Source of the DNA: Bemisia tabaci
Lineage: Eukaryota > Arthropoda > Insecta > Hemiptera > Aleyrodidae
NCBI RefSeq assembly: GCF_918797505.1
Contig: NC_092796.1
Coordinates: 28,096,098-28,160,097, forward strand
Direction of reading: 5' to 3'
Length of the DNA: 64,000 nucleotides
Under the pieces are notes generated by a model, which searched no databases, was not told where the DNA came from, and saw only the letters and a list, made by a program, of their open reading frames with translations. Below, one piece after another: positions 59,826 to 64,000 of this stretch (positions are counted from its first letter, which is position 1; each line of letters begins with the position of its first letter). The translations under genes and the position numbers were made by a program.

Positions 59826-61940
59826 GATCATTCTATCATGATTCGGCAATCGCCTCGCTAGAGGCAAGAGGAGCTCAGTGCCTGCATTAATACCCAAACG
59901 CAAAACGGACATCCGTTTAGCGAGAATTTTTGCTGCAACAATTCTGCAACAATGCAACAATGTTGCATGCAGTGCAGGCATTTGCATTCATTTCGATTCG
60001 CGTTTGTCCATCGATATCAACTCAAGCGCCTTTTTTTATTCTCTTTGTAAAAAAAAAAACCCAAATTAATCGTATATATTTCTGAATGTGTTCCTCCAAC
60101 CGCGGGAGGAAGGAAGAAATTTTGCCGGAAACTAAAAATTGGACGTATGTGAATAAAACAATAAAGAAAACTATATCCATTTTGACATGTGCTCTGATAT
60201 CCAAAAGAAAACAGTGCGGTCGGCGTCAAACTCATATCAGCGCCTGCAAGACCGGAGGAATACTTCATACATTGCACCAAACAGTGCGGTCGGCATCGAA
60301 CGCGTGCTAGCGCCTACAAGACTGCATGAATACTTCTCGCATTGCACCGAACGCACTGCGAATGTTATTCGTTGCGATAACTGAAGATGACTCCACACTC
60401 GACCGCACTCCTTTTCTTGGCTTGCGCGACAGTAAAATCGCCGTAAAACTAGGGCCACGCGTCATTTCTCTCGACGGCCCCTGCCCGGTTTTTACCCCAG
60501 TTAAAGGGTAGATATGTATCTCATTTGCAACGATTCAGACACTTCGACAATTTTTAAACGATGCAGCAATTCTGAAACTTGAATTGCATAAAATTAATTT
60601 TGGTTTAGTGAAAAGAAAATAGGACGAATGAAAATATCGCGTCGAAATTCTTTGTGATTTCATTTTAAATTATTCTGGAAATTTCTCGGAAACTTCTAAA
60701 AAAACTGTGTGCAGCTTTTATCTTTGAAAAAAGGGAACTCTTCAAAAAAACTGTGTGTAGCTTTTTAAAACGGTGTTAAAAAATAAGACATAAAAATTGG
60801 TGCATAACGTTGTAATCAAAGATAAGTACGCTTTCTTTTGCGTGCATCCGTCGGCTTTTGAATCCACTCATCTATGAAATAACTTGAACATGGTTGTTCC
60901 ACGATTTTTTACGTGTCGTTTTTTTTCAGTGTTTGGCGATCGCGTAGCGGCCAAAGGCCCCTAGTGTGTGTATAACGTCTCTGATATGTAGTACTATAGT
61001 GTCAATAAAAAAATTTGTCTAGCTATGCCAATAAATTCGTTCTTCAAAAATTAATTCTTACTTTTCCAAAGAAAAACGTGTATCCTTAAAGGTTTGAGAG
61101 AAATTTGAAAAAGAACGCTCACCAGTTCATCGAGTCAAGTTTTATCCTGGATAAGTTAGAATGGCTTTCGTCAGAACCTGTCTTTGTTTCGGCATGAAAC
61201 CATTTTCCCAGACTGACATCAAGAGCGGCCTTCAACAAACTTCCTAAAAAGTCTGTTCTGTAACTTCGGTGGCCGACTGAGGACTTTCAGGAGTTCGCCT
61301 TTTGCCGCCTTCCTTTCCCTCCAAATCCTCGTGCGTTGTCACGGAAGGTTTACCTCTCGCTTTTCCCTCTTCCTCCCCCCCTCTTCCCCCTTCCTCCCCC
61401 TCTTCCCCATCCCTTCCTCCCCCTCACTGTTTCCTTCCCTTCTTTCCCCTCCTAGGGCACACTGTTGTATTAAAAAGAGGGCAATACGTGGAAAAATGGA
61501 GTCCATTTTGCAAATTAGGAACTACATTTTTTAATCCATTTGCAAAAGCACTTATCTACATGGGAAAACTAATGGTGATTAAGTCGTTTCTAAAGTGAGA
61601 TGGATATTATAGTTCCTCACTGCAAAATGCGGTCTAAAAGAAGTTTTGCGGAAATGGATCTATACTACCGTCTGAACGCATTTGCTTCGGCACTTGTGTC
61701 TTTTTGAGGATGACCGATGTTTATTAGGCCTTAAAAATCCGTTTTTCTGCACGTCACTTCGCGAAAAGATGCATCCATGCCTAAGCAACACCAAACCACC
61801 AAAATTTTTCGAAGCCCTCTCAAGACAACCGATCCACTTTTCGATTTTAAGGGTTACATTATCGTCTCAGATTGGTGGAATTTTGGGCTCGATTTGGAAA
61901 ATATAGGTGTCACCGCTCTCTTCGGTAGGACGGGAGAACG
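59826..61940. other. No gene seen
   Basis: It contains the 70-bp tandem pair at 60211-60350, a pyrimidine-rich tract at about 61355-61455, and otherwise AT-rich sequence with short frames lacking coding character. TTCTCGG and AAACTGTGTG(C/T)AGCTTTT occur twice near 60690-60770 as a small local duplication. Confidence 0.5.
60211..60350 (+). repeat. 70-bp tandem dimer related to the GCCTACAAACC hairpin
   Basis: Two head-to-tail 70-bp units each read ACAGTGCGGTCGGC (intact in the first 14 bp), AGCGCCT(A/G)CAAGAC, GAATACTTC and CATTGCACC. The second half resembles one arm of the hairpin at 37457-37559 and of the hairpins inside the ~0.9-kb elements (GCGCCTACAAACC..GAATACTTCACGCATTGC). Confidence 0.7.
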
Positions 61941-61944
61941 AGAG

Positions 61945-62107
61945 GAGTCGCGTGGCGTGCTTTGCAATATATCGATTGATCTACCATTTAAACCTGTGGA
62001 AAAAGATCGATAAACAGATCGTTGTGAATAACACCTTCATGATCGATTCTTTACCGTAGCCTCCAGTGGGGGAATATCGACGATGGATCATTGACGCTTC
62101 GTCACTG
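61945..62107. mobile_element. CAGTGGCG-family MITE (copy 9)
   Basis: A 163-bp copy with GAGTCGCGTGGCGTGC at the left and CGTCACTG at the right. The interior keeps CTACCATTTAAACCTGTGGA and TGATCGATTCTTTACC. The flanking octamers AACGAGAG and CACGAGGT share ACGAG. Confidence 0.7.
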
Positions 62108-63140
62108 CACGAGGTGACGAAAGGGATTCACGTCCCGCTTTTCTCACGTCATGACGATCCCCTCACTTTTGCGCGCCACTCGGGGCGTCGGAGCGCCGCA
62201 CAGTGCAGCATCCTTATGGACAATGCGGACAAAAATCGGTAAAAGACACTTTTAAATTTAAATAATGAAGATAGTGGCACCGACATAGGAAAACCCTTTG
62301 GTACTATGAAAGTAAAACACTCGAGGAACAGGAAAATGTTACACCTCAAGATTTGTTGCGTATTTTTCGAGAAAAGTTCATTTAAAGTTGGCAACCTCGA
62401 ATCAACCTTATGTCAACAATTTAAAACCAACGAGAAACACCCAAACTTTAACTTCAACTATCTTTGATAGTCGCAAAAAGTCTTAAAATCTTTTTGGAAG
62501 TTGGATATCTGAGGATTAAGAAAATGTCAACCACCCAGAGCATTTTGCGTTCCAAGCGATGAATCTTCATTTGAAGTTGACGTCTTTTTCCCGTGTAGGT
62601 ATTTCTTATGGACCAGTGATTCTCGACCCGTTTCCCGCCCACTTTCTACCCAAATTTGAAGTAATTTCGAGCGAAAATTTTGAAAATGGACCATCATTGT
62701 GAGTCAGAAATATCTTTAAGATGACTAACTCAAAAAAAAAATATTCAGTTGTCGAGTTGTTAATTTTTGATTTTTATCCTTAGAGGGCCGCACTGTGCGT
62801 CAGGGCGACAGGGCGGCGTCATCTCGTATTCACTCTCGCTGATGGAATCGAGTCCTTTCGGTGGCGATGCGCATGATTCGCTTGAATATTGCATTCACAT
62901 TCACACTTTGACCTTTACGATCATGTTCCATTGCCACCGGGGCGGGGCGGGAGCGGGGGTCCGCGAAGGGGGCTGTCGGCAACTTACCTTCTTTCCTCGT
63001 CCCTTTGATTCTTTAATGAGCCCTTCATACCTTCTGTTCTCCTTTTTACCCCTTCCTACCTTCGTATTCATTTCGGGAAATATCAACGACTTCGTCTAAG
63101 GATCATAGTATTTAGCTCAAGTTTCATTGTACCCGCTGCA
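62108..63140. other. No supported gene; one isolated splice-donor-like site
   Basis: Mixed composition, with a GC-rich patch at 62935-62985. On the minus strand AAG|GTAAGT at 62988/62987 is a textbook donor preceded by an open, purine-rich frame, but there is no acceptor or family match to support an exon. Confidence 0.4.
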
Positions 63141-63427
63141 TCCCAAGTAGCACAGATTGCAATAAGTAGCAATTACATTGTAAAAATATTGCAATTCCAC
63201 TGAGTATTGTGTATGTTGCCAAGTTCCTATATGAAGGGGCTCCATTTATTAAAACTTATTGCAATAAAATTGAAATAAGTTTTAATTTTTCATTGCGTTG
63301 CGTATATAGCCTATCTTTCTGACACAGAGCTAATTTTGTTGTTTGTTTAAAATCGGGCGGTTACCATCATATTGAAATCAAATTACAGTTTAATTTCAAG
63401 ATTTTCGTTGCACTGTGCTACTTGGGA
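63141..63427. mobile_element. MITE with TCCCAAGTAGCACA ends
   Basis: Terminal inverted repeats TCCCAAGTAGCACA and TGTGCTACTTGGGA bound a 287-bp non-coding unit whose interior is rich in TTGCAATAA-type motifs. It is followed closely by a related CAAGTAGC repeat at 63453. Confidence 0.75.
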
Positions 63428-63452
63428 TGAAGTCTGTAATGAGCCCTAAAGT

Positions 63453-63640
63453 CTCAAGTAGCGTTTTTCAACGGAAAAATCGCGATATTTTGAAATTAAA
63501 CTGCGATTTTTTTCCCGATTTATTGGCGATAAAATCGCTAGAATCATCAACATCTGAACGATTACCCTTAATCTTGTCGCAGTTATATATAATCGAGTTC
63601 GATCAGTTTTATCTCAATTTTTAAGATATTGAATCGTAAG
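63453..63640. mobile_element. CAAGTAGC..AAAAATCG repeat (copy 2)
   Basis: It begins CTCAAGTAGCGTTTTTCAAC and matches 57517-57735 in order (GGAAAAATCGCGATATT, AAAATCGCTAGAATCATC, CATCTGAACGATT). Its position 25 bp after the TCCCAAGTAGCACA element suggests the two belong to one broader family. Confidence 0.55.
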
Positions 63641-63739
63641 GTGAATCGTGAAGCGAATAATAAGAATGCAATGGTGGTGCGCATTTTCCGACCTGAGTCG
63701 TCGATATACTGATTAAGGCTACGGCTGCGACCTGGAATT

Positions 63740-63860
63740 GGACTATTTCTGCCAAACGGAACTGTGTGCATCATGACATGAACCCTAAAATGCATGTATT
63801 TTTATGGGTCTCAGGGCTCATGTCTTAATGCACATAGTTCCGTTTGGCAGAAATACGTCC
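63740..63860. mobile_element. ~120-bp MITE, GGACGTATTTCT family (copy 3)
   Basis: Ends GGACTATTTCTGCCAAACGG and CGTTTGGCAGAAATACGTCC. Flanking AATT lies on both sides (63736-63739 and 63861-63864). Confidence 0.8.
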
Positions 63861-64000
63861 AATTGAGCTTGGCTATCGTCGTGAAAAGAGTACGTCTTTT
63901 GTCATGGCTCTATGGTTGAAATGAAATTCCCAACACCTCGAGGAAGTGACCAAATGCAAGGAATCTAATCAGAGCTGCCGTTTCCGATTTTGCAATAAGC

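Noticed and set aside
62901..63086. Minus-strand frame ending in a perfect AAG|GTAAGT donor
   Set aside because: A single good donor is expected by chance in 64 kb; no acceptor, partner exon or recognisable protein supports it.

Overview
The window is eukaryotic nuclear DNA from an arthropod, most likely a hemipteran insect. It is AT-rich, its genes are split by short GT-AG introns, and it is full of small palindromic DNA transposons. The style of the repeats makes me think of a whitefly (Bemisia), but that is recollection, not proof. No prokaryotic, viral or organellar genes are visible.

Layout. (1) 1-7.9 kb: the 3' portion of a plus-strand gene for a very long Ser/Thr/Pro/Asn-rich repetitive (mucin-like) protein. 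It enters through a splice acceptor at 2371 and is carried in three successive reading frames to a stop at 7517. (2) 7.9-13 kb: intergenic. (3) 13-18.5 kb, minus: a PI-PLC X-domain protein (PLCXD type) in four clear coding exons, with a possible fifth. (4) 18.5-20.2 kb: a head-to-head promoter region. (5) 20.2-20.9 kb, plus: the GINS subunit SLD5/GINS4. (6) 24.3-35.9 kb, minus: TAF1B/RRN7, the zinc-ribbon, TFIIB-like subunit of the RNA polymerase I initiation factor. I could join twelve exons in phase into 855 residues. (7) 37.0-37.2 kb: a promoter-like block for TAF1B with two CCAAT boxes and an E2F-like site. (8) About 40.0-40.48 kb: a CpG-rich block ending in a strong splice donor, probably the promoter and non-coding first exon of a plus-strand gene whose coding part lies beyond the window. 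(9) 37-64 kb otherwise: no convincing protein-coding exon. It is a dense field of at least eight families of non-autonomous, mostly foldback, DNA elements (MITEs), plus simple repeats and a 31-bp minisatellite.

The three recognised conserved genes are housekeeping genes (DNA replication, rRNA transcription, lipid signalling) with no shared pathway. The less ordinary material is the repetitive secreted-type gene with two apparent -1 frame breaks, and the MITE field. There, target-site duplications, a nested insertion with a readable empty site, and a pair of ~0.9-kb elements in inverted orientation can be read directly. I found no evidence for a new multi-gene system.
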